Source: Pseudomonas alkylphenolica (lineage in GTDB: Bacteria > Pseudomonadota > Gammaproteobacteria > Pseudomonadales > Pseudomonadaceae). Taken from it: a stretch of DNA of 64,000 nucleotides. This document shows positions 42,262 to 49,185 of the stretch, one piece after another. Where the stretch lies: NCBI RefSeq assembly GCF_016009175.1, contig NZ_JADUCM010000016.1:59822-123821 (forward strand). The letters are read 5' to 3'. The first letter of the stretch is position 1. Every line of letters starts with the position of its first letter. Both the position numbers and the translations under genes were made by a program. The notes beneath the pieces are model-generated. The model saw nothing but the letters and a program-made list of their open reading frames with translations. It was not told the origin of the DNA and ran no database searches.

Positions 42262-43740
42262 ATGCTTAAATCTCGGCTACGTATCCTTATGGTAGCTCTC
42301 ACGGTCACCCACCAGCCTGTCAACGCTCAACTGACACATGACACGGGTGAACAACCCGGAAATGTGCGCTGGCAGCCCTGCGTTAACAGTGACTTTCGCG
42401 CATGGTTCGACGATGAGCCGCCACAGGGACTGCTCTGTGGTCATGTTGAAGCGCCATTGGTTTATTCGACAAATGCCCAATCAAGTGATGTGCGACTGGC
42501 ATTGACCCGACTCCCCGCGACAGGCGTCAAAAAGGGCAGTGTGGTTTTCGTCAGCGGTGGCCCAGGGATGCCGGGAATCAACCCTTACCTGTCTAACGAC
42601 AGAACGGTTGACCGGCTAAAAGAGTCTTACGACATCATTGGATACGACCCCCGAGGTGCTGGCCAGTCAGTACCGAAGATTTCTTGTGCGTTTCCCGATC
42701 TCGATGCCCCCCCTTCATTTGCTGACGGTGGCATCGCCGAACCTGAGGCTTCGCTCCGCCAGGTTATTGCCGCGTGCATCAGCCAGTCTGGTGCCCAGGT
42801 TCTAAAGCATATTGGCACCCATGAAGCAGTCAATGACTTGAATATGATTCGTGCTGCATTGGGCGAACCTTCCTTGACCGCAGTGGCGTACTCCTATGGC
42901 ACTTTGGTCGCCGGGTTGTATGCCGAGCGGTTTCCTGAAAAGACTCGCGCAATGGTGTTGGACGGCGTGGTGGATCTCTCGGAGGACAACTACACCCAGC
43001 AATTGAATCAAGCGCGCTCCTATCAACAGACGTTCCAGCGGTTCGTAACGTACTGTGCCAGAACGCCTCATTGCCCATTGCCTGGGGATGAAAGTCGTGC
43101 GGTCGATGCGTTCCACCGAATATTGCATCACCTGAACGAGGACCCGTTGATCACGCAGGAAGGTGATGAAATTAACGGCGACGACCTATTCACCGCTACT
43201 CATGGGTTGCTGCTGTGGCCGCACCGCTGGCCCGATTTGATCGCATTGTTACAGAACGCCAATGCAAGGACTGGGGATGAACAGGTGGCTGCTCTGATTG
43301 ATGAAAACACCAGTTTGAATGGCGATGCACTGAGCGTTATTACCTGTGCGGATACTGCAACGCCAGACGCCGATATTAAGGTGCTTCACAAGCAACGACA
43401 GGAGATTGGCGCTGCATGGCCTTTCACGAACTACATGGCAGCAGAGGAGTGGCCCTTGGAAATGTGTGACCTGTGGCCGTTCCAGGGTACGTTTCACGCA
43501 CATACGCCGGTGGTTTCTCCAATGCTGCCGCCATTGCTTTTTGTTGGCCAGCGTTACGACGCAACCACGCCCTACGTTAATGCCCAGCAGATGGCAAAAG
43601 TGTTCAGGAGTCCACTGATCACTCGTGAAGGAGACGGGCATACCTTGGTGCTTCACGGTATCGATCGCTGTGTAGACGAGGCTGTGGTGGACTATTTACT
43701 GATGCCCGAGGAGGGCGCAGGCGACAAAACCTGTCGGTGA
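42262..43740 (+). CDS. Secreted alpha/beta hydrolase (TAP-like)
   Basis: 492-residue protein. ATG at 42262 with GGGAGG about 9 bases upstream; the first 23 residues (MLKSRLRILMVALTVTHQPVNAQ) look like a signal peptide. The fold markers are VVFVSGGPGMPG (oxyanion hole) near residue 95, DIIGYDPRGAGQS near 125, and nucleophile Ser in AYSYGTLVAGLYAERFP near 215. The C-terminal LLFVGQRYDATTPYVNAQQM and GDGHTLVLHG supply Asp and His, as in tripeptidyl aminopeptidase-like (TAP) hydrolases. A peptidase or esterase function is likely; substrate unknown. Divergent from the AraC gene. Confidence 0.8.
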   Translation: MLKSRLRILMVALTVTHQPVNAQLTHDTGEQPGNVRWQPCVNSDFRAWFDDEPPQGLLCGHVEAPLVYSTNAQSSDVRLALTRLPATGVKKGSVVFVSGGPGMPGINPYLSNDRTVDRLKESYDIIGYDPRGAGQSVPKISCAFPDLDAPPSFADGGIAEPEASLRQVIAACISQSGAQVLKHIGTHEAVNDLNMIRAALGEPSLTAVAYSYGTLVAGLYAERFPEKTRAMVLDGVVDLSEDNYTQQLNQARSYQQTFQRFVTYCARTPHCPLPGDESRAVDAFHRILHHLNEDPLITQEGDEINGDDLFTATHGLLLWPHRWPDLIALLQNANARTGDEQVAALIDENTSLNGDALSVITCADTATPDADIKVLHKQRQEIGAAWPFTNYMAAEEWPLEMCDLWPFQGTFHAHTPVVSPMLPPLLFVGQRYDATTPYVNAQQMAKVFRSPLITREGDGHTLVLHGIDRCVDEAVVDYLLMPEEGAGDKTCR

Positions 43741-43764
43741 GCTAGCCAGTGTTTTATCGCGTGT

Positions 43765-44094
43765 TTAGCCGTGGTGCGGCTCTGGCGGTTTCCCTCCCCA
43801 TGTCGGTGAGCAGCCGCTCAATAGCTTGTTCTTCAGCTCAGTGTTCTCTACGTGAAGTCTGGACACATCCCAGGTCAATCGTTCGATCTTGCTGTTCAGC
43901 TGGATTATCTGCTCGGCCTGGCCATGATTGATCGCCACCAGCTTCGCGATGTTCTTCCGGGCTCGGGAAAGGTCGTGTTGCAATTGCTCGTTTTCCCCCT
44001 CGAGCAGGAGGGTGTGTTGCTCGAGCATTTCCATAGGCGTTGGCATGCCCAGCGAAAAGCTGTCATCGTCGATGATCACGGTGTCACCCACCAA
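43765..44094 (-). CDS. SOS-boxed coiled-coil protein
   Basis: Up to 109 residues; possible starts are TTG 44094, GTG 44091, or ATG 44046/44034. Residues about 20-95 are a continuous heptad-rich coiled coil (MEMLEQHTLLLEGENEQLQHDL..., AEQIIQLNSKIERLTWDV, VENTELKNKL); the ends are polar, with no membrane segment. No ribosome-binding site is seen. A -10-like TATACA lies inside a perfect LexA box just upstream (TTCACT-N16-TATACA), so a leaderless, damage-induced transcript is plausible. No family known to me. It is the last gene before the right attachment site. Confidence 0.6.
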   Translation of the reverse strand: MVGDTVIIDDDSFSLGMPTPMEMLEQHTLLLEGENEQLQHDLSRARKNIAKLVAINHGQAEQIIQLNSKIERLTWDVSRLHVENTELKNKLLSGCSPTWGGKPPEPHHG

Positions 44095-44096
44095 TA

Positions 44097-44112
44097 CTGT
44101 TTGTATATACAG
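44097..44112 (-). promoter_or_regulatory. LexA1-type SOS box before the coiled-coil gene
   Basis: Plus strand CTGT-TTGTATAT-ACAG, perfect ends and spacing. It overlaps the putative -10 element and ends 2 bases from the first possible start codon, so LexA binding would block transcription fully. Confidence 0.75.
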
Positions 44113-44207
44113 TAATCGAAGCCAGTGAATCTGAACAGTTCAGGGTGACGAGTTGCAGGAGGAGGGTTTTTTTTCGGTCGGCAGGACGCCGGAGGAGGGG
44201 TGAAAAT

Positions 44208-44284
44208 CAGTTCCAAAACCAGAAAGGCCCACCCCTCTAGAACGGGACTCTCAGGCTGATGGAGAGGAATTCGTTTTGGAACTG
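44208..44284. repeat. Perfect 12-bp inverted repeat beside attR
   Basis: CAGTTCCAAAAC (44208-44219) and GTTTTGGAACTG (44273-44284) frame 53 bp, 40 bp from the right attachment repeat. It may be a recombination-accessory or factor-binding site left by the element. The 44113-44324 stretch has no gene. Confidence 0.5.
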
Positions 44285-44324
44285 AAAAGCGGTTCCAGGC
44301 CGCAGCGGGCGGGATTTCTTCTAT

Positions 44325-44405
44325 CGGATTGCAAATCCGTCTACGCCGGTTCGATTCCGACCTCGGCCTCCATTATTGAAAGCCCCGCAGATTAACGTCT
44401 GCGGG
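44325..44405. repeat. Right attachment-site repeat (attR)
   Basis: 81 bases identical to 29280-29360: the 3' part of tRNA-Cys from the anticodon stem, plus the terminator stem. The 5' part of the tRNA is absent here, so this is a partial, non-functional copy. Confidence 0.9.
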
Positions 44406-44529
44406 GTTTTTCTTTGCGCGCTGGAAAAGCCGATCATTTCCGCATGTCTGGTTGAAATGGCGTCACTCTGCGCACATGGTGCCCGGCGGCTATATTCAGA
44501 TGGGGTGGAGCCAAGGGAGGAGGAGCGCT

Positions 44530-44709
44530 ATGGACAAGGCATTTCGAAATATCGTTTTTGTTGTCGGGGTTATGTTGCTGATAGTCGGGGCGGGTGTAAC
44601 GCTGAATTTCATTTTGCGGGAAAAAGCTGATGATGCCCCGGTGATCATCATATTGATCCTTGGGGTCATCATGGTTGTCGCAGGCTGGAAACAAAGTCAG
44701 AAGGGGTAG
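44530..44709 (+). CDS. Small membrane protein, 59 aa
   Basis: ATG at 44530 with AGGAG 5 bases upstream. Two hydrophobic helices (about residues 8-28 IVFVVGVMLLIVGAGVTLNF and 36-53 VIIILILGVIMVVAG) joined by a charged REKADDAP loop form a small hairpin membrane protein. Function unknown. First gene outside the island; intergenic 44406-44529 holds only attR-flanking sequence. Confidence 0.65.
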   Translation: MDKAFRNIVFVVGVMLLIVGAGVTLNFILREKADDAPVIIILILGVIMVVAGWKQSQKG

Positions 44710-44736
44710 GCCGCCCAAGCCCCTTGCTTGGCGGCC
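44709..44736 (+). terminator. Hairpin after the small membrane protein
   Basis: GGCCGCCCAAGC with GCTTGGCGGCC (one bulged C) and loop CCCTT, overlapping the stop codon's last base. A long stable stem but no T-run, so termination is uncertain. Confidence 0.45.
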
Positions 44737-44797
44737 CTCGTTCCGTTGATTGAGTATCGTTACCCTATTGCAGGGTTGTATCAACACGGAAAGTCAT

Positions 44798-44989
44798 ATG
44801 CTCAAACGGCCTACCGCACTTGTGATCGTGGCGACGGCACTACCCGCATGCCAGCCGAAGTGGAAGTCGATGACAGAGTAAGAAGCTCAGCAGCAGCGGG
44901 AATTTGCTGAAGCTCTTTGGGCCAAAGACAGGGCTAGATATCCCAGCCTTGTAGAATGGCTCAGTGATCAGATCAGCCCCGGCCTTTGA
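44798..44989 (+). pseudogene. Small lipoprotein gene interrupted by an in-frame TAA
   Basis: ATG at 44798 with GGAAAG about 5 bases upstream starts MLKRPTALVIVATALPACQP (lipoprotein signal, Cys18), then KWKSMTE and a TAA at 44879-44881. The same frame continues without break as EAQQQREFAEALWAKDRARY then PSLVEWLSDQISPGL to TGA at 44987-44989. The downstream part has sensible amphipathic protein composition, so this is most simply a 62-residue lipoprotein with one nonsense change. A very short 27-residue product is the alternative. Confidence 0.5.
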
Positions 44990-44991
44990 GA

Positions 44992-45477
44992 TCAGTTGAT
45001 GTTGGCCAGTTCTTCTTGGTCATGCGTTTTCTTGCAAGCCTCATCCGTCAGACTATAAAGCTCAACCCGCACAGCCTCGGGAATAGGCACTGACAGGTTG
45101 CTGGCCCGCTCAACGTAAACATAAACAATATGTGCGACCGCAGAGGCGTGTGCTTCATCGCCGCGAAACAATGCCACTTCATAACGCGCACTGCTGTTGC
45201 CCAGATGAGATATCCGCACGCCAACTGCAATTCGCCCGGGAAATTCGATGGGGGAGAAGTAGGTGCAGCCTGAGTTGACGATCAGCCCGATCACCGGGCT
45301 GCCGGTGATGTCCAGCGTGCCCCGCGCTACCAGAAACTCACTGATCGCCGCTTCGCAGTAGGAGTAATAGACAACGTTATTGACGTGCCCATAAGGGTCT
45401 TGATCACCCCAGCGTGTCGTCACTTCGGTGAAGTAGTTGAATTCTGCCCGGCTCGCGGGTGAGGCGCGGTGGCTCAT
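44992..45477 (-). CDS. Acyl-CoA thioesterase, 4HBT hotdog fold
   Basis: 161-residue thioesterase-like protein. Start at 45477 with AGGAA 6 bases upstream. The family active-site region is TEVTTRWGDQDPYGHVNNVVYYSYCEAA, with the Asp and His-Val-Asn-Asn pattern of the 4-hydroxybenzoyl-CoA thioesterase/YbgC class. The middle NSGCTYFSPIEFPGRIAVGVRISHLGNSSARYEVALF is also typical. Acyl-CoA specificity unknown. Monocistronic by spacing. Confidence 0.88.
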   Translation of the reverse strand: MSHRASPASRAEFNYFTEVTTRWGDQDPYGHVNNVVYYSYCEAAISEFLVARGTLDITGSPVIGLIVNSGCTYFSPIEFPGRIAVGVRISHLGNSSARYEVALFRGDEAHASAVAHIVYVYVERASNLSVPIPEAVRVELYSLTDEACKKTHDQEELANIN

Positions 45478-45579
45478 AGGATTTCCTGGTAGCAACGTGA
45501 TTCCGGGCCACCCTATCAGCGAGCTTGCTCGGCCGACCCTCTCAAAGAGAGGGGGCGATGTGGCCTTAGGGAAAAACGG

Positions 45580-45852
45580 TTACCAAGGTTTGTGCTCCTG
45601 CTGGGCCAGCGAGCTTTCAGCTGATCCTTTTGCAAGTTCGACGGCTGCCGTAATGGCAGCGCGGGCTTGAGGGCTGTTCTTCCAGCAGGTCGAGCCTAAT
45701 GCAGCCGCTGCTTGCGCCAGGATGTCACTGACATCCGACCTGGCGAGATCATGCAGCGATTCGATTCCCATCTGCTCAAGCCGGGTAATTACGGTAGGGC
45801 CTACACCCTTGAGGGCTAGCAGGGCAGTGCGTTCCTTCGATGGAAACGGCAT
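45580..45852 (-). CDS. Helix-hairpin-helix protein, 90 aa
   Basis: 90-residue protein from ATG 45852, with AAGGAT 8 bases upstream. Residues about 8-45 (ALLALKGVGPTVITRLEQMGIESLHDLARSDV) form a helix-hairpin-helix DNA-binding motif of the sort seen in the Cdd1/pathogenicity-locus family; a short helical tail follows. The Cys in GSTCWKNSPQARAAI is a family feature. Precise role unknown. Located 102 bp from the thioesterase gene, same strand. Confidence 0.7.
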   Translation of the reverse strand: MPFPSKERTALLALKGVGPTVITRLEQMGIESLHDLARSDVSDILAQAAAALGSTCWKNSPQARAAITAAVELAKGSAESSLAQQEHKPW

Positions 45853-45896
45853 CAGTGAAATCCTTTTCCAGCAGTTGGGCTGCCCTTTGTACAGGA

Positions 45897-46135
45897 CTAA
45901 CTCGGAACCAGGCAAATCACATCGGTTACCGGGCCGCAGCTGTGCTGTGCATTCATGCGGTCGCAATGCACAGTGGCTTCTTCTTTGTTCTGATAGCTGG
46001 GTTTAAGCCGGATTTTTTCCTGATTGTCGTAAATGTCGAAGCCGCCCGACACCGTGTTGCATAGTACCGGGTGCCCGCGCGGAAAGATTCCTGCTCGATT
46101 GGCACCGCCGGAACAATAACGAATCTTGGTTGCAT
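45897..46135 (-). pseudogene. Small conserved gene with a frameshift
   Basis: From ATG 46135 the frame reads MQPRFVIVPAVPIEQESFRA then GTRYYATRCR. At about 46041-46050 a one-base deletion (or two-base insertion) shifts the frame. The sensible continuation is in the next frame: GFDIYDNQEKIRLKPSYQNK then EEATVHCDRMNAQHSCGPVT and DVICLVPS, stop at 45897. The joined product would be about 79 residues with several Cys. The unshifted frame yields a 60-residue product with low-complexity tail. A real mutation or an assembly error could explain it. Confidence 0.6.
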
Positions 46136-46406
46136 TTTTTTGCGCCTCCCCAGGCAGACATCTAACTATTAGTCATCGATTTGCCTCACCGCAACCAGGC
46201 GCTGAGAGAAGCGACAGGAGGTATGAAAAACCGGGTCATGCAGTGCCGGTCCTCATCAGCAGATGATTCTTCTTAAGCATCCAGGCCTTTGCTTTTTAAT
46301 TGGTAATGAAAACTGTTCTCAATATCTTCGCGCTCCTGTACTCTTGCCAGCGCTTTTGGCGGCAGCCCGCATTGCCGCCTGTTTGAACGGTCAGTTGGGG
46401 ATGGAG

Positions 46407-46601
46407 ATGGATGACAAAAAAGGGCCCGTTGCGATGCTGCAATGGCGTGCAACGTTCCTTGGCGAGGGTGTTTTGCAGGAAGAAGATTACGATCAGGCGT
46501 TAATGGCTGCGGCGCGGCTGGAGCAATCGGGCGCGGTCAGCGCCGGTGAATGGCTGCAGATGGTCCGTCAGGCCAATGCCGCATTGCTTTACCAGCCATG
46601 A
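46407..46601 (+). CDS. Hypothetical protein, 64 aa
   Basis: MDDKKGPVAMLQWRATFLGE with a helical, Ala/Leu-rich remainder ending in NAALLYQP. GGGG lies about 7 bases before the ATG at 46407; an ATG at 46401 is an alternative, and the frame is open upstream to 46263 without support. No family recognised. Ends 8 bp from the convergent membrane protein gene. Confidence 0.55.
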   Translation: MDDKKGPVAMLQWRATFLGEGVLQEEDYDQALMAAARLEQSGAVSAGEWLQMVRQANAALLYQP

Positions 46602-46608
46602 GCAGCGC

Positions 46609-46851
46609 TCAACCCAGCACCCACACCAGCATCGACAGGGCCAGTGCCAGCAGTGTGCCCAGTACCGCAGCGTACTCGATCTTCGAATGCTGCGCATGCA
46701 CGCGCACGTCCTCAAGGTACTCTGACTGAGCGGGGGCGTGCGCGTAATGACGCAAATCGTCGGTGAGGCTCTGCAGGCGAGCATCGACGATAGCCGCGAC
46801 GGTATAGAACGAGGCGATATAGCTGGTGAGGACGATCAGCAGGTACTTCAT
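46609..46851 (-). CDS. Small membrane protein, 80 aa
   Basis: ATG at 46851 with GGGAG 5 bases upstream. Hydrophobic segments at residues about 2-22 (KYLLIVLTSYIASFYTVAAIV) and 60-79 (YAAVLGTLLALALSMLVWVLG) flank a charged, His-containing central part (RLQSLTDDLRHYAHAPAQSEYLEDVRVHAQHSK). Function unknown. Confidence 0.65.
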   Translation of the reverse strand: MKYLLIVLTSYIASFYTVAAIVDARLQSLTDDLRHYAHAPAQSEYLEDVRVHAQHSKIEYAAVLGTLLALALSMLVWVLG

Positions 46852-46933
46852 GTTCGCTCCCTGGCGTTGACGATTTTGAATCCCTGGCTTATACAAGCGT
46901 CCCTTTTTGCCAAACGCACTGCCGCAGGTACTG

Positions 46934-47122
46934 ATGATGCATGACGAGCTGGATATTCACGAACCTGAACACGATCACCTGCTCGATCATGAGTTCTATG
47001 ACGTTGACCCTGCCCAACAGGACGAAGTCGACCCGCTGTTCGACCCTCAGGACGACGAGCCGGCCGACACCCTGGATGAAATGGACTGGGACGAAGGTGT
47101 CGACCCGCTTGACGACTTTTAG
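46934..47122 (+). CDS. Very acidic small protein, 62 aa
   Basis: Begins MMHDELDIHEPEHDHL and is dominated by Asp/Glu (EVDPLFDPQDDEPADTL, DWDEGVDPLDDF). No signal or membrane segment. The ATG at 46934 or 46937 follows CAGG about 8 bases upstream. Such acidic PxxD-rich proteins are commonly annotated in Pseudomonas as serine kinase/HPr-like or just hypothetical; no function is claimed. Confidence 0.6.
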   Translation: MMHDELDIHEPEHDHLLDHEFYDVDPAQQDEVDPLFDPQDDEPADTLDEMDWDEGVDPLDDF

Positions 47123-47135
47123 GCCGGGAGCCGAC

Positions 47136-47552
47136 TTATCGTCCGTCCACCGAGAACCTGCCGGCGCCAGTCACTGACAGCAACAGCAAGCCGCCGCAGA
47201 TGCTCAGGTTCTTGAAAAACTGCACACTGTTCGCGGCGCGGGCTGCCTCGTCGGTCATGGTCCAGAACGGGTGGCCAATCAGTGCCGTGCCGATCACGAA
47301 CAAGGCGAACAGAAAGGCCAGAGGCCGGGTAAAGAAACCGATGATCAGCAGGATGGCGACAAAGAACTCCATGATCACCGCGACCCCGGCAGCCACCATG
47401 GGCATGGGAGCGCCCAGCGAAGCCAGGTAACTGACGGTGCCGTCGAAGCCGGTCAGTTTGCTCCAGCCAGACATGACAAACAGGATCATCAGCAGGATAC
47501 GCGCCAGCAGAATGATTACATCGCGCTGGTTATCGAACAGGGTATAGCGCAT
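47136..47552 (-). CDS. DoxX-family membrane protein
   Basis: 138-residue protein with four hydrophobic segments and the DoxX pattern: LLARILLMILFVMSGWSKLTGFDGTVSYLASLG at the N-terminus, VAVIMEFFVAILLIIGFFTRPLAFLFALFVIGTALIGHPFW in the middle, and FKNLSICGGLLLLSVTGAGRFSVDG at the end. DoxX proteins sit in the inner membrane and are linked to redox or thiosulfate/quinone chemistry, but the role of the stand-alone form is unclear. Confidence 0.88.
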   Translation of the reverse strand: MRYTLFDNQRDVIILLARILLMILFVMSGWSKLTGFDGTVSYLASLGAPMPMVAAGVAVIMEFFVAILLIIGFFTRPLAFLFALFVIGTALIGHPFWTMTDEAARAANSVQFFKNLSICGGLLLLSVTGAGRFSVDGR

Positions 47553-47632
47553 GGCCGCCTTCCTTTGTTATGGGGCCATTTCACCATAGCAGCTGGTTAT
47601 CGTCTTTGCCCCGACGGGCGGCGGCGGGCAAT

Positions 47633-47658
47633 AAAAAAGGCGCCTGCAAGGCGCCTTT
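47633..47658 (-). terminator. Terminator of tRNA-Leu
   Basis: On the minus strand AAAGGCGCC-TTGCA-GGCGCCTTT followed by TTT, 9 bases after the tRNA 3' end. Confidence 0.88.
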
Positions 47659-47666
47659 CAAGAAGA

Positions 47667-47751
47667 TGGTGCGAGTGGCGGGACTCGAACCCGCAAGGCT
47701 CACGCCGGCAGATTTTAAGTCTGCTGTGTATACCAATTCCACCACACTCGC
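47667..47751 (-). tRNA. tRNA-Leu (UAA)
   Basis: Class II tRNA of 85 bases with CCA encoded. Acceptor GCGAGTG/CACTCGC; anticodon stem GCAGA/TCTGC around CTTAAAA (anticodon TAA); a long variable arm; T-loop GGGTTCGAGTCCC. Confidence 0.95.
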
Positions 47752-47835
47752 ACAGGTTTGAAAGGGTCTGGCAACCGGGCGTGTCGTTGGATCGAAGCCC
47801 TGGGGAAAATGAGTTTCCGCCGCAATCAAGCGTGC

Positions 47836-47864
47836 TTTATAACTCATCGTTATATTTGAGTCAA
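47836..47864 (-). promoter_or_regulatory. Sigma-70 promoter of tRNA-Leu
   Basis: Minus strand TTGACT, 17-bp spacer, TATAAA: near consensus. It lies 85 bp before the tRNA, in the 270-bp gene-free gap up to 48022. Confidence 0.8.
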
Positions 47865-48021
47865 CCGCAGCCACGGCCTTGTAACCGCCATGGGCTGCGC
47901 CTTTGGGGGCGCTGCGCGGCTATTGATCCTGTGCTTTTCATTAGAAATATCGATCTGCTGGAATTGCCAGCTGCACGGGCTGTCTATGCTTGAATAAGTC
48001 TGCGTATTGCGTGGGGGTTCC

Positions 48022-49170
48022 ATGAGTTCTTCTGATCGCACGGACACCCTGCAAACCAGTCCCTATGAGCAGTTGGTGCAGGCCGTGGTGGACTACGCCA
48101 TCTACATGCTTGATCCTCAAGGGCATATCGTTTCCTGGAACGCAGGCGCGCAGCGCATCAAGGGCTGGCGCGCCGAAGAGGTGATCGGCAAGCACTTCTC
48201 GCTGTTTTTCACCGAACAGGACCGCGCTGAGGGCAGACCTGCCATGCTGCTTGAACGGGCGCTCAGTACCGGCGTTGCCCAGGACGAGGGCTGGCGTGTG
48301 CGTAAGGATGGCACGCGTTTCTGGGCCTTGGCAGCACTGGATGTGATCCGTTCGCCAGACGGAAAAATCATCGGCCTGGCGAAAATAACCCGGGATATTA
48401 CCGACCGCCTCGAAGCCGCCCAGCAGCTCGACGCCATGCGCGCGCAGCTGTTTCAGGCGCAGAAGCTCGATGCCCTCGGCCAGTTGACCGGGGGCATGGC
48501 GCACGACTTCAATAACCTGCTGACCATTATCATCGGATCGGCGAAGCTGGCCCTTGGCAGTCAGGATTCGCAGCGAGTGCATCGTTTGCTCGAGCATATT
48601 ATTGATGCCGGTGAACGCGGCGCGCAGATGACGCAGCAGCTGCTCAGCTTTGCCCGGCACAAGGCATTGAAGTCAGGCCGGGTACGGCTGTCGGTATTGA
48701 TGGAGTCAAGTCGTTTGCTGCTGGGGCACGCGCTGCCCAAAGGGGTCGAGTTGCAGGTCCGGTTGGAAGAGGGCTTGCAGGATGTCGACGTGGATGGCGG
48801 GCAGTTGCAGATGGTGCTGGTCAATCTGATCCTCAATGCCCGTGATGCGCTGGATGGGGAAGGGGTTATTTGCCTTCAGGGATGCAACTGTCAGCTGGCA
48901 GGTGAGGTCGAAGACTTGCACGGGGCGTTTGTACGACTGGACGTCAGCGATGACGGTCGAGGTATTGCCCCCAATGTGTTGCCGCGGATCTTCGAGCCTT
49001 TCTTCACCACCAAGGCATTTGGCAAGGGAACCGGGCTGGGGTTGAGTCAGGTCTATGGCTTCATCAAACAGAGCAATGGCGCTGTCACGGTGGCCAGCGT
49101 GCAAGGGGAAGGCACGCATATAACGTTGTACCTGCCGGTATTTGAGGCGAACACTGCGGCGTCCAATTGA
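48022..49170 (+). CDS. PAS-domain sensor histidine kinase
   Basis: 382-residue soluble kinase. Start ATG 48022 after GGGGG. PAS at about 15-130 (DYAIYMLDPQGHIVSWNAGAQRIKGW), then HisKA with His161 in GGMAHDFNNLLTIIIGSAK and an ATPase domain with NLILNARDAL, DDGRGIAPNVLPRIFEPFFTTK and GTGLGLSQVYGF. No membrane segment and no attached receiver. Followed 15 bp later by the KaiC-like ATPase and then a stand-alone receiver, so the three form one signalling operon. The PAS resembles the blue-light/redox-type family used by NtrB-like hybrid kinases, but no photochemical Cys is visible. Confidence 0.88.
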   Translation: MSSSDRTDTLQTSPYEQLVQAVVDYAIYMLDPQGHIVSWNAGAQRIKGWRAEEVIGKHFSLFFTEQDRAEGRPAMLLERALSTGVAQDEGWRVRKDGTRFWALAALDVIRSPDGKIIGLAKITRDITDRLEAAQQLDAMRAQLFQAQKLDALGQLTGGMAHDFNNLLTIIIGSAKLALGSQDSQRVHRLLEHIIDAGERGAQMTQQLLSFARHKALKSGRVRLSVLMESSRLLLGHALPKGVELQVRLEEGLQDVDVDGGQLQMVLVNLILNARDALDGEGVICLQGCNCQLAGEVEDLHGAFVRLDVSDDGRGIAPNVLPRIFEPFFTTKAFGKGTGLGLSQVYGFIKQSNGAVTVASVQGEGTHITLYLPVFEANTAASN

Positions 49171-49185
49171 ACGGGTGAGCGTATC

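Larger units (their letters stand above)
29280..44405. mobile_element. Fimbrial genomic island inserted in tRNA-Cys
   Basis: About 15 kb between 81-bp perfect direct repeats, with an integrase remnant next to the intact tRNA, phage lysis remnants, A+T-richer cargo (chaperone-usher fimbriae, BvgAS-like phosphorelay, AraC regulator, hydrolase), and an SOS-controlled gene at the far end. The layout fits a prophage-derived or integrative element that lost its mobility genes and kept its cargo. Whether cargo arrived with the phage or later cannot be seen. Confidence 0.85.

Noticed and set aside
46220..46275. ATG preceded by a perfect AGGAGG
   Set aside because: The spacing is one base and the frame stops after 17 codons; no support for a real peptide.
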